The position numbers and the translations under genes are program-made. The notes under the pieces are model-generated. The model was not told the origin of the DNA, did no database searches, and was given only the letters and a program-made list of their open reading frames with translations. Below are positions 1 to 7,484 of a stretch of DNA of 53,131 nt, one piece after another. The stretch lies in contig CAZTAO010000033.1 of assembly GCA_964611645.1 (NCBI GenBank), positions 1-53,131 of the forward strand, read 5' to 3'. Numbering within the stretch: the first letter of the stretch is position 1; every line of letters starts with the position of its first letter. The stretch is from CAZTAO01 sp964611645. Its GTDB lineage: Bacteria > Armatimonadota > UBA5829.

Positions 1-220
1 ACAACAAGGATACTCCCCAAAATCAATTTACACACTGATAGGGTACACCACCACCATTATCCCCAGATTAGCTATTTCCCGGGTGAATGTGTTATTATGT
101 CAACAGTTGTTACGTTGCTTCGGCACTGGCCTGGTTGTTATCGACTTTCCTCGGTCCCTCTAGCTCACTCGTCCCAAGCCTCGCAGACAATGAAAATCAC
201 ACATTTGCGAAGGAGCAATA
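1..220. other. Left-edge non-coding leader upstream of the helicase gene
   Basis: No convincing gene is seen here. A TATTAT hexamer at 93-98 could be a -10 box for the downstream helicase gene, but there is no good -35 partner (TTAGCT at 68-73 is 19 bases away). If used, it would leave a leader of about 120 nt, which is common for DEAD-box helicases. AGGAG at 211-215 is the clear ribosome binding site for the TTG start at 221. Confidence 0.3.
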
Positions 221-1618
221 TTGTTGAGCTATCAGGAAAGTACTATTACGCGTGAGCGAGGGGTCAAGGACTCCGCGCCGCGTGTAGACCAGACACCGTT
301 GCATATCGGCGACGACGAACCCACACTAACATTCTCCGACTTCGGGCTGGACCCTAGGCTGGAGCGAGCTGTGAACGATGCGGGGTATGATACCCCGACG
401 CCAGTGCAGCTTGCCACCATTCCCATGGGAATGCTTGGTAGAGATCTCATTGGAACCGCGCAGACAGGGACCGGCAAGACCGCCGCGTTCGTGCTGCCGA
501 TCCTCCATCACCTGCTTCAGAACCCCGTGCCCAAACCGTGCACGAGAGTCATCGTGCTGACTCCGACCAGGGAACTCGCCGAGCAGATCAGCGACGCATT
601 CAAACAGTTCAGCCGCCACACCAAGATCAAGACCGCCACCGTTTACGGTGGGGTGGGGATGGGTCCTCAGGAGCAAGCGCTGGGCCGAGGGGTCGACGTG
701 ATCGTCGCATGCCCCGGCAGACTGCTCGACCATATGAACCGAGGCAACACCAGATTCTCGACTGTTGAGAAAGTGGTGCTGGACGAGGCCGACAGGATGC
801 TCGATATGGGCTTCCTGCCTCCGATCAAACGGATTCTTGAGAGCCTGCCGCGCGAGCGACACAGCATGCTGTTCTCGGCCACATTCGCGCCGGAGCTTGC
901 GAAGCTGGTAGCGGAGCATCTGGACAACCCGCAGAGGGTGACCGTCGATCTCCAGGCGCCTCCCAAGACCGTGTCTCACGCCCTGTATCCGTGCCCGAAG
1001 CACCTCAAGACCAATATGGTGCTGAAGCTGCTGGAAATGACCGACACCAACTCGGTGCTGATCTTCACCCGCACAAAGCACCGGGCGAACCGGGTCGCGC
1101 AGCAGATAGAGCGAGCCGGGTACAAGACATCCGCGCTGCACTCGAACAAGTCGCAGAACCAGCGGCAGAGCGCGCTTGACGACTTCCGAGCGGGCCGCAC
1201 CCAGATCATGGTTGCGACCGACATCGCCGCCCGCGGGCTGGATATCGAGACCATATCGCACGTTATCAACTACGATATCCCCGATACCTCGGATGCCTAC
1301 ATCCACCGCATCGGCCGCACCGGAAGAGCCGAGCAGGAGGGCGACGCCTTTACTCTGGTCTGCAGGGAAGACTCCAACATCATCTTTGATATAGAGAAGA
1401 CCCTGGGCAGCCAGATCGAGCGACGCACAGTCGAGGATTTCGACTATCACGCTGAAGCGCCGAAGACCGACGAGTTCAAGCGAGACCCGCTGCCGCCCCG
1501 ATCCAGGCCCAAACCCAGATCGGTAGCAGCCCCGGCTGCAAAGCCCGCCGCCAAGAGCACGCCCTTCGCGATGTTCAGAAAAGACCGAGGCTCCAACTCC
1601 CGCCGCGGGATTGGCTAG
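221..1618 (+). CDS. DEAD-box ATP-dependent RNA helicase (RhlE-like)
   Basis: Unwinds RNA duplexes using ATP in the cytoplasm; family members act in ribosome assembly, mRNA decay and cold adaptation. Both RecA-like domains are complete. The Q-motif region begins near residue 38 (FSDFGL). Then come motif I AQTGTGKT (80-87), motif Ia PTRELAEQ, the DEAD box inside VLDEADRMLDMGF, motif III SAT, and the C-terminal motifs including HRIGRTGRAE. The last 60 or so residues are basic, Pro/Ala-rich and probably disordered, as in RhlE. The start is TTG at 221, five bases after AGGAG. The first 35 residues precede the core and are unusual in sequence. It stands alone, converging on the DUF4838 gene with a hairpin between them. 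Confidence 0.95.
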   Translation: MLSYQESTITRERGVKDSAPRVDQTPLHIGDDEPTLTFSDFGLDPRLERAVNDAGYDTPTPVQLATIPMGMLGRDLIGTAQTGTGKTAAFVLPILHHLLQNPVPKPCTRVIVLTPTRELAEQISDAFKQFSRHTKIKTATVYGGVGMGPQEQALGRGVDVIVACPGRLLDHMNRGNTRFSTVEKVVLDEADRMLDMGFLPPIKRILESLPRERHSMLFSATFAPELAKLVAEHLDNPQRVTVDLQAPPKTVSHALYPCPKHLKTNMVLKLLEMTDTNSVLIFTRTKHRANRVAQQIERAGYKTSALHSNKSQNQRQSALDDFRAGRTQIMVATDIAARGLDIETISHVINYDIPDTSDAYIHRIGRTGRAEQEGDAFTLVCREDSNIIFDIEKTLGSQIERRTVEDFDYHAEAPKTDEFKRDPLPPRSRPKPRSVAAPAAKPAAKSTPFAMFRKDRGSNSRRGIG

Positions 1619-1633
1619 CCAGCACAAATCAAA

Positions 1634-1665
1634 GGGACGCACAGGCTGTAAGGCTTGTGCGTCCC
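1634..1665. terminator. Bidirectional hairpin terminator between convergent genes
   Basis: GGGACGCACAGGC pairs with GCTTGTGCGTCCC (13 bp with one G-T wobble) around the six-base loop TGTAAG. It starts 16 bases after the helicase stop codon. A short, imperfect T-rich stretch follows on both strands, so it could serve both this gene and the minus-strand DUF4838 gene ending at 1712. Confidence 0.75.
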
Positions 1666-1711
1666 ATTTGTCCTATTAGTCGTGTATGTCGTATCTCTTC
1701 TCGGCTGCTTC

Positions 1712-4084
1712 CTACTCCGTCCCCATAACGGTCGCCCCGCGCCAGATTCCTCCGCCACCTGCTATATCGTTGACTTTCACTACCAGGTGCGCAGGCACGC
1801 CGGGCTTGTATTTGCCGGTTATCTCGATGGCTGCGGGTTTGTCCCAGATGTCTCCGGGAGCGCCGACGCTGTGGCCTATCGGTTCACCGTCCAGCCACGC
1901 TTTCCAAGAGTCGTCAACTGCTCCGAAGAGAAGCCAGACCCGCTTGGAGTCGGTCTCGGGGATTGTTGCGTCAATGACATACCACGCACTACCGTCGTAC
2001 GCGACGTACCCCTGGTTCTCCCAGATGTCGGTGATCGAGATAGGCTTGTATGCGCTGAGGTCGGTTCCGGGCAGAAACCACTTCTCGCCCTCGCCTGCCT
2101 CTTGGGGATCCTGTCGGAACTGCCATTGTTCAGGCAGCTTCAATACCGACTTGCCGGCTACTGCTCTGGTGGCATCGTCCACTACTTCATCACCCAGCGG
2201 AGCCCAAGCGTATTCTGTGATGGCAAAGTCATATTGACGGCAGAGCTTGTAGATGCTGGCTTTGGTGTTGGCCATTTTGGCGAGGTCCTTGACGTCGCTT
2301 GCCTTCGCGGTCTTGGCAACGTAGAACTCGACAAACATCATAGATAGCCTCGCCCGCGCTACCCTGGCTTTCTGGTCATCGGTTATCTGCTTCCGGTCCG
2401 CAGCGTCCAGAAGATTGTAGGACTCAGCGATCATCTCTGGGGGATATCGCCCCATATCATTTTGCTGGGTTCGGCCGTATTTGGCTACCCATTTATCGAT
2501 GTCGTCATCGAGGCCCGGGTGCGGGGTCTTCGAATCAAAAACGGCGTTCTGCTGCAAGGTCCAGAACTGCTCCATCTCAGGCGCTGCATTTCCGTATGCG
2601 ATCTTGCATAGTTCCTTGACGTACTTCTTCGCATCGGTCTTCAGGTCCCAGAGCAGCCGCGCCCGGTAGCCCAGCATTACGGGGCTTGCCATCGTTGTTG
2701 TGTCGAGTTCATCGCCTATATGCCGGATTCCCAGCTTGTGCAGGGCGGGGTAGTAGTTCTGGTCGGAGATCCAGTAAGGCTCCGGAACCTCCCAGAGGAG
2801 GTAGTCGCCGTAGCTGTAGATGTCCATAGCCTTCGCCACTTTCATCCACGCCTTGATCTCTTTCACTGCCTGCACGTTGATCCGGCACTTCGGGTCGAGA
2901 AACGCATGCTGAGGGCAGTGGTTCCACACGCAGTACTCAACCATCACGTTCTTGCGCGGCATAACCTTCACGGGTGGATTGGTGGTCGATCCATAAGCAA
3001 ACATACCGATCCATTTGCCGGGGTACTTCTTCTCCACCCGCTCCGCCACGTAGTTCACCAGATACGTCCACCGGTCGGTCAGAGGCAGCACACCCTCGCC
3101 GTTCTTTGACCAGTCCACAGGCAGCGGGTCGAGTTTCTTGCACAGTTCGCACTCACACCAGTAGCTGGGTTCATCGTTGGCTCCAATGAAGTATCGGCTG
3201 GCCTTGGGGTTCGCCTCGAAATATGCCATAACGACGCCCGTGATATGCTCAAGCACAGCCGGGCTGCCGATGCAAGGCATTGCGGTAGTCCCGATCGGGT
3301 GAAAAGCCACTCTCTTGCCTTTGACCAAGGCAAACCATTCCGGGTGGTCTTTGAAGTTGGACGATGGCATGAGGTCGATAGTGGTAGTGTGGCCGGCGGT
3401 CTCCTGCCACTCGCCGCCGCGCGAGTCCCCGTATGGCCAGGTCACCGGATAGCTGGCTTTGAGCCTGTTCCACCGGTTGCGGGCGGCGTAGTCGACGTAT
3501 TCCTCCACGTTCACGTGATACGGCTTCCCCCCGGCCTTGACCTCGACCTGCACCAAATGCCCGCCTCGCATCGCGAAGGGAGGGGTGTGGAGGAGTTCAA
3601 GCTTGCTGGGAATGGCGAGAGTGGCGCCGGTCGGCAGGCACTCCCCATACTTCCCCGGCCATATACACCTGTAACCCATTCGGTAGAGCAGTTCCTGCAC
3701 TGCATAGTACGTTCCACGCGGGTCCGGCCCGGCGCAGACGATTCGCTTGGGCGAAATACTGAGGTAAATGCCTTCGGGTCCAAGCTTGCTCAGCTTCGCG
3801 GACAGCTTCTCTCCCTCGGGAGCGCAGCCTATGAACAGATTCCGGCCTTTGGCCGGGGCAGCCGATATCTCAATGCTCTTGCCTGTAATCGCCAGGAATA
3901 CTCTCTGCAAATCGTTCGCGCATCCCTGCTGGACAGCATCAGGCGATACTCCAACCACAATCGCAGACAAGTTCCCGCCCTTCGCCGGGACTAGCTCCCC
4001 GGCGCTGACTAAGCAGGACGCCAGAATGGCAGCCAGCCCTGCGACTACCAACATTCCACGTCGAATCTCCGCAAACCATTTCAT
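1712..4084 (-). CDS. Secreted DUF4838 protein, alpha-glucuronidase-like (copy 1)
   Basis: A 790-residue exported protein of probable glycan-degrading role. Residues 1-28 form a signal peptide (basic MKWFAEIRR, hydrophobic core, cleavage near SAG). An N-terminal domain of about 30-150 resembles the N-domain of GH67 alpha-glucuronidases (YYAVQELLYRMG, WPGKYGECLP). The DUF4838 region follows at about 170-470, with a conserved NDEPSYWCECELCKKLD segment containing three cysteines. The last 110 residues look like a galactose-binding-type beta-sandwich (WYVIDATIP, VWLLFGAVDDSWKAWLDG). It is a close paralogue of the next gene at 4222, over the full length. It appears to have its own promoter (4126-4154). 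The enzyme activity is not established for DUF4838, so the substrate is inferred only. Confidence 0.85.
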   Translation of the reverse strand: MKWFAEIRRGMLVVAGLAAILASCLVSAGELVPAKGGNLSAIVVGVSPDAVQQGCANDLQRVFLAITGKSIEISAAPAKGRNLFIGCAPEGEKLSAKLSKLGPEGIYLSISPKRIVCAGPDPRGTYYAVQELLYRMGYRCIWPGKYGECLPTGATLAIPSKLELLHTPPFAMRGGHLVQVEVKAGGKPYHVNVEEYVDYAARNRWNRLKASYPVTWPYGDSRGGEWQETAGHTTTIDLMPSSNFKDHPEWFALVKGKRVAFHPIGTTAMPCIGSPAVLEHITGVVMAYFEANPKASRYFIGANDEPSYWCECELCKKLDPLPVDWSKNGEGVLPLTDRWTYLVNYVAERVEKKYPGKWIGMFAYGSTTNPPVKVMPRKNVMVEYCVWNHCPQHAFLDPKCRINVQAVKEIKAWMKVAKAMDIYSYGDYLLWEVPEPYWISDQNYYPALHKLGIRHIGDELDTTTMASPVMLGYRARLLWDLKTDAKKYVKELCKIAYGNAAPEMEQFWTLQQNAVFDSKTPHPGLDDDIDKWVAKYGRTQQNDMGRYPPEMIAESYNLLDAADRKQITDDQKARVARARLSMMFVEFYVAKTAKASDVKDLAKMANTKASIYKLCRQYDFAITEYAWAPLGDEVVDDATRAVAGKSVLKLPEQWQFRQDPQEAGEGEKWFLPGTDLSAYKPISITDIWENQGYVAYDGSAWYVIDATIPETDSKRVWLLFGAVDDSWKAWLDGEPIGHSVGAPGDIWDKPAAIEITGKYKPGVPAHLVVKVNDIAGGGGIWRGATVMGTE

Positions 4085-4125
4085 TGATGACTTATCTCCA
4101 TTGAAATCAATTCCGATGTAGTAGT

Positions 4126-4154
4126 ATGTTACCTGCTGCCAGCAAGATAGTCAA
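4126..4154 (-). promoter_or_regulatory. Sigma70-type promoter for the first DUF4838 gene
   Basis: Reading the minus strand, TTGACT (4154-4149) and TAACAT (4131-4126) are separated by 17 bases, about 40 bases before the ATG at 4084. This fits a housekeeping promoter and suggests the gene can be transcribed separately from its upstream paralogue. Confidence 0.55.
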
Positions 4155-4181
4155 CAGGTCGTTGGGGAGCTTCAGCTTCCA

Positions 4182-4208
4182 TCCCTCCAGGTATCCTACC
4201 TGGAGGGA
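4182..4208. repeat. CCCTCCAGGT palindromic hairpin, copy 1
   Basis: A perfect 12-bp inverted repeat, TCCCTCCAGGTA and TACCTGGAGGGA, around the loop TCC. It lies 13 bases beyond the stop codon of the upstream DUF4838 gene and upstream of the promoter of the next one. There is no T-tract, so it is not a classical intrinsic terminator, although it could stabilise the 3' end. The same arm sequence recurs at 7450-7476. Confidence 0.8.
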
Positions 4209-4221
4209 ACGCACTAATGCG

Positions 4222-6591
4222 CTAGTCCGACCCCATAATGGTCGCCCCGCGCCAGATGCCGCCACCGCCTGCCATATCGTTCACCTTTACTGCAAGCCGC
4301 GCGGGGACGCCGGGTCTGTACTTGCCGGTGATGTCCACTGCCGCTGGTTTGTCCCAAGTATCGCTGGGCGTCCCGACGCTGGCGCCTATCGGCTGGCCGT
4401 CCAGCCACGCTTTCCAAGAGTCATCCACCGCGCCGAAAAGCAGCCACACGCGCTTGGAGTCGGTCGGAGGGATAGTTACATCCAGCACATACCACGCGGT
4501 GCCGTCGTACGCTGCGTACCCCTGGTTCTCCCAGATGTCGCTGATCGAGATAGGCTTGTATGCGCTCATATCTGTCCCCGGCAGGAACCACTTCTCGCCT
4601 TCTCCAGTTTCCTTTTGGTCCAGCCGAAACATCCACTGGTCAGGAAGCTTCAGAATGGGCTTGCCATTCACTACTGTCGAGGCTGTGTCCGCATCTACTG
4701 GCCCCAGAGGTATCAACGCGTATTCATTGATGGCGAACCCATACTTGCGGCATTGCTTGTATATCCTGGCCCTGGCATTCGCCATATTGGCGAGGTCTTT
4801 GACGTCACCGCTCCTCGAGGCGTCTTTCGCCAGGTAGAAGTCCACAAACATCATAGACAGTCTCGCCCGCTCTATTCTGGCTCTCTGGTCATCGGTCAGT
4901 TGCTTTCGACTGGCGGCGTCCAGCAAGCCGTATGACCTGGCGACAATTGCGGGGGAGTACCGGCCAAGGTCGTTCTGCCACGTTCGGCCAGACTCGTCTA
5001 CCCAAGCCTTCAGGTCAGAACCTAGCTTTGGGTGCTTTGTCGGCGACTTGTACACGGCCTCCTGCTGCAAAGCCCAAAACTGCTCCATCTCAAAGGCTGC
5101 GCTGCCGTACGCCGCGCGACAAAGTTCCCGCAGGTATTGCCTGGGGTCGGTCTTCAGGTCCCACAGCAGCCTGGCCCGGTAGCCCAGCATGACGGGGCTG
5201 GCCATTGTGGTTGTGCCGAGATCATCGGATATGTGCCTGATTCCGAGCTTGTGCAGCGAGCGGTAGTATTCCTGATCGGAGAGCGAGTAAGGCCCGGGAA
5301 CCTCATAGAGGCTGTAGTCACCATAGCTGTAGATGTCGATTGCCGTGGCCACGGCCTTCCACGCCTTGATTTCCTGCACCGCCTGCGAGTTGACCCGGCA
5401 GTTGGCATCGAGGAATGCGTGTCTGGGGCAATGGTTCCACACGCAGTACTCGACCATCACGTTCTTGCGAGGCATGGTCTTGACGGGCGGATTGTTGGTG
5501 GACCCGTAGGCGTATGTGCCTATCCATTTGCCCGGGTATTTCTTCTCAACACGCTCCGCTACAGTGTTCACCAGGTACATCCACCGGTCGGTCATCGGCA
5601 GCATTCCCTCGCCGTTTTTCGACCAGTCCACAGGCAGCGCGTCCAGCTTCTTGCAGGCATCGCACTCGCACCAGTAGCTTGGTTCATCGTTTGCCCCGAT
5701 GAAGTATCGGCTGGCCCTGGGGTTGGCGGCGAAGTACGCCATGATGATGTCCGTAAACCGGTCGATAACCGCCGGGCTGCCGATACACGGCATGGCGGTA
5801 GTTCCTGCCGGGTGGACCGCAACCCTCTTGCCTTTGACCAACGCAAAGAACTCGGGGTGTTCCTCGAATACAGAGGCTGGAAGCAGTTCAACGGTAGTTG
5901 TATGTCCCGCGGTCTCCTGCCACTCACCACCTCGCGAATCGCCATATTCCCAGGTCCACGGGTAGCTGGCCTTGATCCTGTTCCACTTGTTTCGGGCAGC
6001 CCAGTCAACATATTCCGCCACGTTTATGTGCTGCTGCTTCTCTCCGGGTCTCGCTTCAACTTGTACCAGGTGTCCGCCGCGCATCGCGAAGTCCGGGGTG
6101 TGAAGCAGTTCGAGTCGGCTCGGCAGCGCCAATGGGCCGCTCGCGGGAAGGCACTCGCCATATTTTCCCGGCCATATCCACCTGCATCCCATCTGGTAAA
6201 GCAGTTCCTGCACGGCATAGTACGTGCCTCTGGGGTCTGACCCGGCGCAGATGATCCGTTTGCGAGACACGCTGAGGTAAATGCCCTCCGGGCCAAGCTG
6301 GCTCAGTTTGCCCGACAAGTTCTCGCTTTCAGGCGCACAGCCAATGAACAGGCATCGGCCCTCAACCGCCTCAGCCGATATCGCAATCTCTTTGCCGGTA
6401 ATAGCCTTGAATATCCGCTGCAGGTCCTGGGCGCATCCCTTCTGTACTGCGTCAGGTGAAGCTCCCACCACAATTGCGCACAAGTCTCCGCCCTTGGCTG
6501 GGACCAGCTCCCCGGCAGTTGCAGTGCCGCATAACGCCAAACACAAGCCGGTCATACATACCAGCATTCGCAGAAACATGGGTGTTTTCAA
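4222..6591 (-). CDS. Secreted DUF4838 protein, alpha-glucuronidase-like (copy 2)
   Basis: About 789 residues, with the same architecture as the gene at 1712: signal peptide, GH67-like N-domain (YYAVQELLYQMG, WIWPGKYGECLP), DUF4838 core with NDEPSYWCECDACKKLD, and a C-terminal beta-sandwich ending GGGGIWRGATIMG. The open frame extends to 6705, but that start would overlap the SDR gene and spoil the signal peptide. TTG at 6591 (MKTPMFLRMLVC) follows GGGAG by 11 bases; ATG at 6579 is the alternative. It lies 76 bases after the SDR stop with no visible promoter, so it is probably the distal gene of the SDR transcript. Function is inferred from family membership. Confidence 0.83.
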   Translation of the reverse strand: MKTPMFLRMLVCMTGLCLALCGTATAGELVPAKGGDLCAIVVGASPDAVQKGCAQDLQRIFKAITGKEIAISAEAVEGRCLFIGCAPESENLSGKLSQLGPEGIYLSVSRKRIICAGSDPRGTYYAVQELLYQMGCRWIWPGKYGECLPASGPLALPSRLELLHTPDFAMRGGHLVQVEARPGEKQQHINVAEYVDWAARNKWNRIKASYPWTWEYGDSRGGEWQETAGHTTTVELLPASVFEEHPEFFALVKGKRVAVHPAGTTAMPCIGSPAVIDRFTDIIMAYFAANPRASRYFIGANDEPSYWCECDACKKLDALPVDWSKNGEGMLPMTDRWMYLVNTVAERVEKKYPGKWIGTYAYGSTNNPPVKTMPRKNVMVEYCVWNHCPRHAFLDANCRVNSQAVQEIKAWKAVATAIDIYSYGDYSLYEVPGPYSLSDQEYYRSLHKLGIRHISDDLGTTTMASPVMLGYRARLLWDLKTDPRQYLRELCRAAYGSAAFEMEQFWALQQEAVYKSPTKHPKLGSDLKAWVDESGRTWQNDLGRYSPAIVARSYGLLDAASRKQLTDDQRARIERARLSMMFVDFYLAKDASRSGDVKDLANMANARARIYKQCRKYGFAINEYALIPLGPVDADTASTVVNGKPILKLPDQWMFRLDQKETGEGEKWFLPGTDMSAYKPISISDIWENQGYAAYDGTAWYVLDVTIPPTDSKRVWLLFGAVDDSWKAWLDGQPIGASVGTPSDTWDKPAAVDITGKYRPGVPARLAVKVNDMAGGGGIWRGATIMGSD

Positions 6592-6667
6592 AACTTGGGT
6601 TTCTCCCGTGCCGATTCGTTCGTTTGCTGAGGAGTTACGAGAATTACGCCGCCGCAGTCGCGCTGGG

Positions 6668-7432
6668 TTACATGATCGTATAACCACCATCGATAACCAG
6701 ATCATGGCCGGTCACGAAGTCAGAGACCTCGGAGACCAGGTAGAGCAGCGCCCCCTGAATGTCCTCCACCTCCGCGATCCGGTCTATCGGCGCTGTGCCA
6801 AGGAATATCGGTATTACTTCGGGGAAGAGGTCCGGGGTGCGAGTGACTCCAGGGCTTATGCTGTTGACTCTTATCCCGTGTTGTATCCACTCCGCGGCAA
6901 GACAACGAGTCATGTGTATGACGCCGGCCTTGGAAGTGCTGTACAGCGTCTGCCATTCCGGCCAGACAATGTGCCCGCAGATAGACCCCAGGTTCACTAT
7001 CTTTCCGTGCTTGTTCGGCATCATAGCCTTCGCCTCGGCCTGAGCGCAGAAGAAAGTGCCTTTCAGGTTAGCCCCGAACAGCCAATCCCAGTCTTCTTCC
7101 GTAACATCCATCGTGTCGCCAATCTTCAGCGACACCCCGACATTGTTCACGGCAATATCCAGCCTGCCGAAACAGTCCACTGCTTCCTGGACCATCCGCT
7201 GGGCATCGGCGCGTCTGCTTACGTCTGCTGTGATGGAAAGGGACTTCCGGCCGAGGGACTCAACCTCCAGTGCGACGCGGTTCGCGGCATCCGTGTTGAT
7301 GTCCGCTATCGCCACGTCCGCTCCGGCCTGGGCAAGCGCAAGAGCAAGCCCGCGCCCTATGCCCTGGCCCCCGCCGGTAACCAGCGCCTTCTTACCGTCC
7401 AGCCTGAATCTCTCGAGTATGTCAGTGTTCAT
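6668..7432 (-). CDS. SDR-family NAD(P)-dependent oxidoreductase
   Basis: A classical short-chain dehydrogenase of 254 residues, cytoplasmic. The Rossmann glycine motif TGGGQGIGRG lies at about 19-28, NNVG at about 97-100, and the active-site Ser (NLGSICG) and YSTSK catalytic Tyr/Lys follow. ADINTD after the second beta-strand has an acidic residue where NAD-preferring members usually do, so NAD(H) is likely. The ATG at 7432 is preceded by GGGAG eight bases away; the longer open frame to 7609 overlaps the upstream gene and is rejected. Placed between glycan-active enzymes, it probably oxidises or reduces a sugar or sugar acid such as a uronate or ketogluconate, but the substrate cannot be read from sequence. 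Confidence 0.9.
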   Translation of the reverse strand: MNTDILERFRLDGKKALVTGGGQGIGRGLALALAQAGADVAIADINTDAANRVALEVESLGRKSLSITADVSRRADAQRMVQEAVDCFGRLDIAVNNVGVSLKIGDTMDVTEEDWDWLFGANLKGTFFCAQAEAKAMMPNKHGKIVNLGSICGHIVWPEWQTLYSTSKAGVIHMTRCLAAEWIQHGIRVNSISPGVTRTPDLFPEVIPIFLGTAPIDRIAEVEDIQGALLYLVSEVSDFVTGHDLVIDGGYTIM

Positions 7433-7449
7433 GTGTTCATCTCCCTCAT

Positions 7450-7476
7450 CCCTCCAGGTTCTCCGAACCTGGAGGG
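7450..7476. repeat. CCCTCCAGGT palindromic hairpin, copy 2
   Basis: CCCTCCAGGTTC and GAACCTGGAGGG form a perfect 12-bp inverted repeat around TCC. It sits between the GH127-like stop and the SDR start. On the transcript the right arm supplies GGAGGG just ahead of the SDR's own GGGAG, so folding may influence SDR translation. It shares ten arm bases and the loop with the copy at 4182. Confidence 0.8.
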
Positions 7477-7484
7477 TCTGCGCC

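Noticed and set aside
326..1642. 438-residue minus-strand open frame opposite the helicase
   Set aside because: It mirrors the well-supported helicase gene, has no recognisable motif and has an Arg/Gly/Val-skewed composition typical of an antisense shadow in GC-rich DNA.
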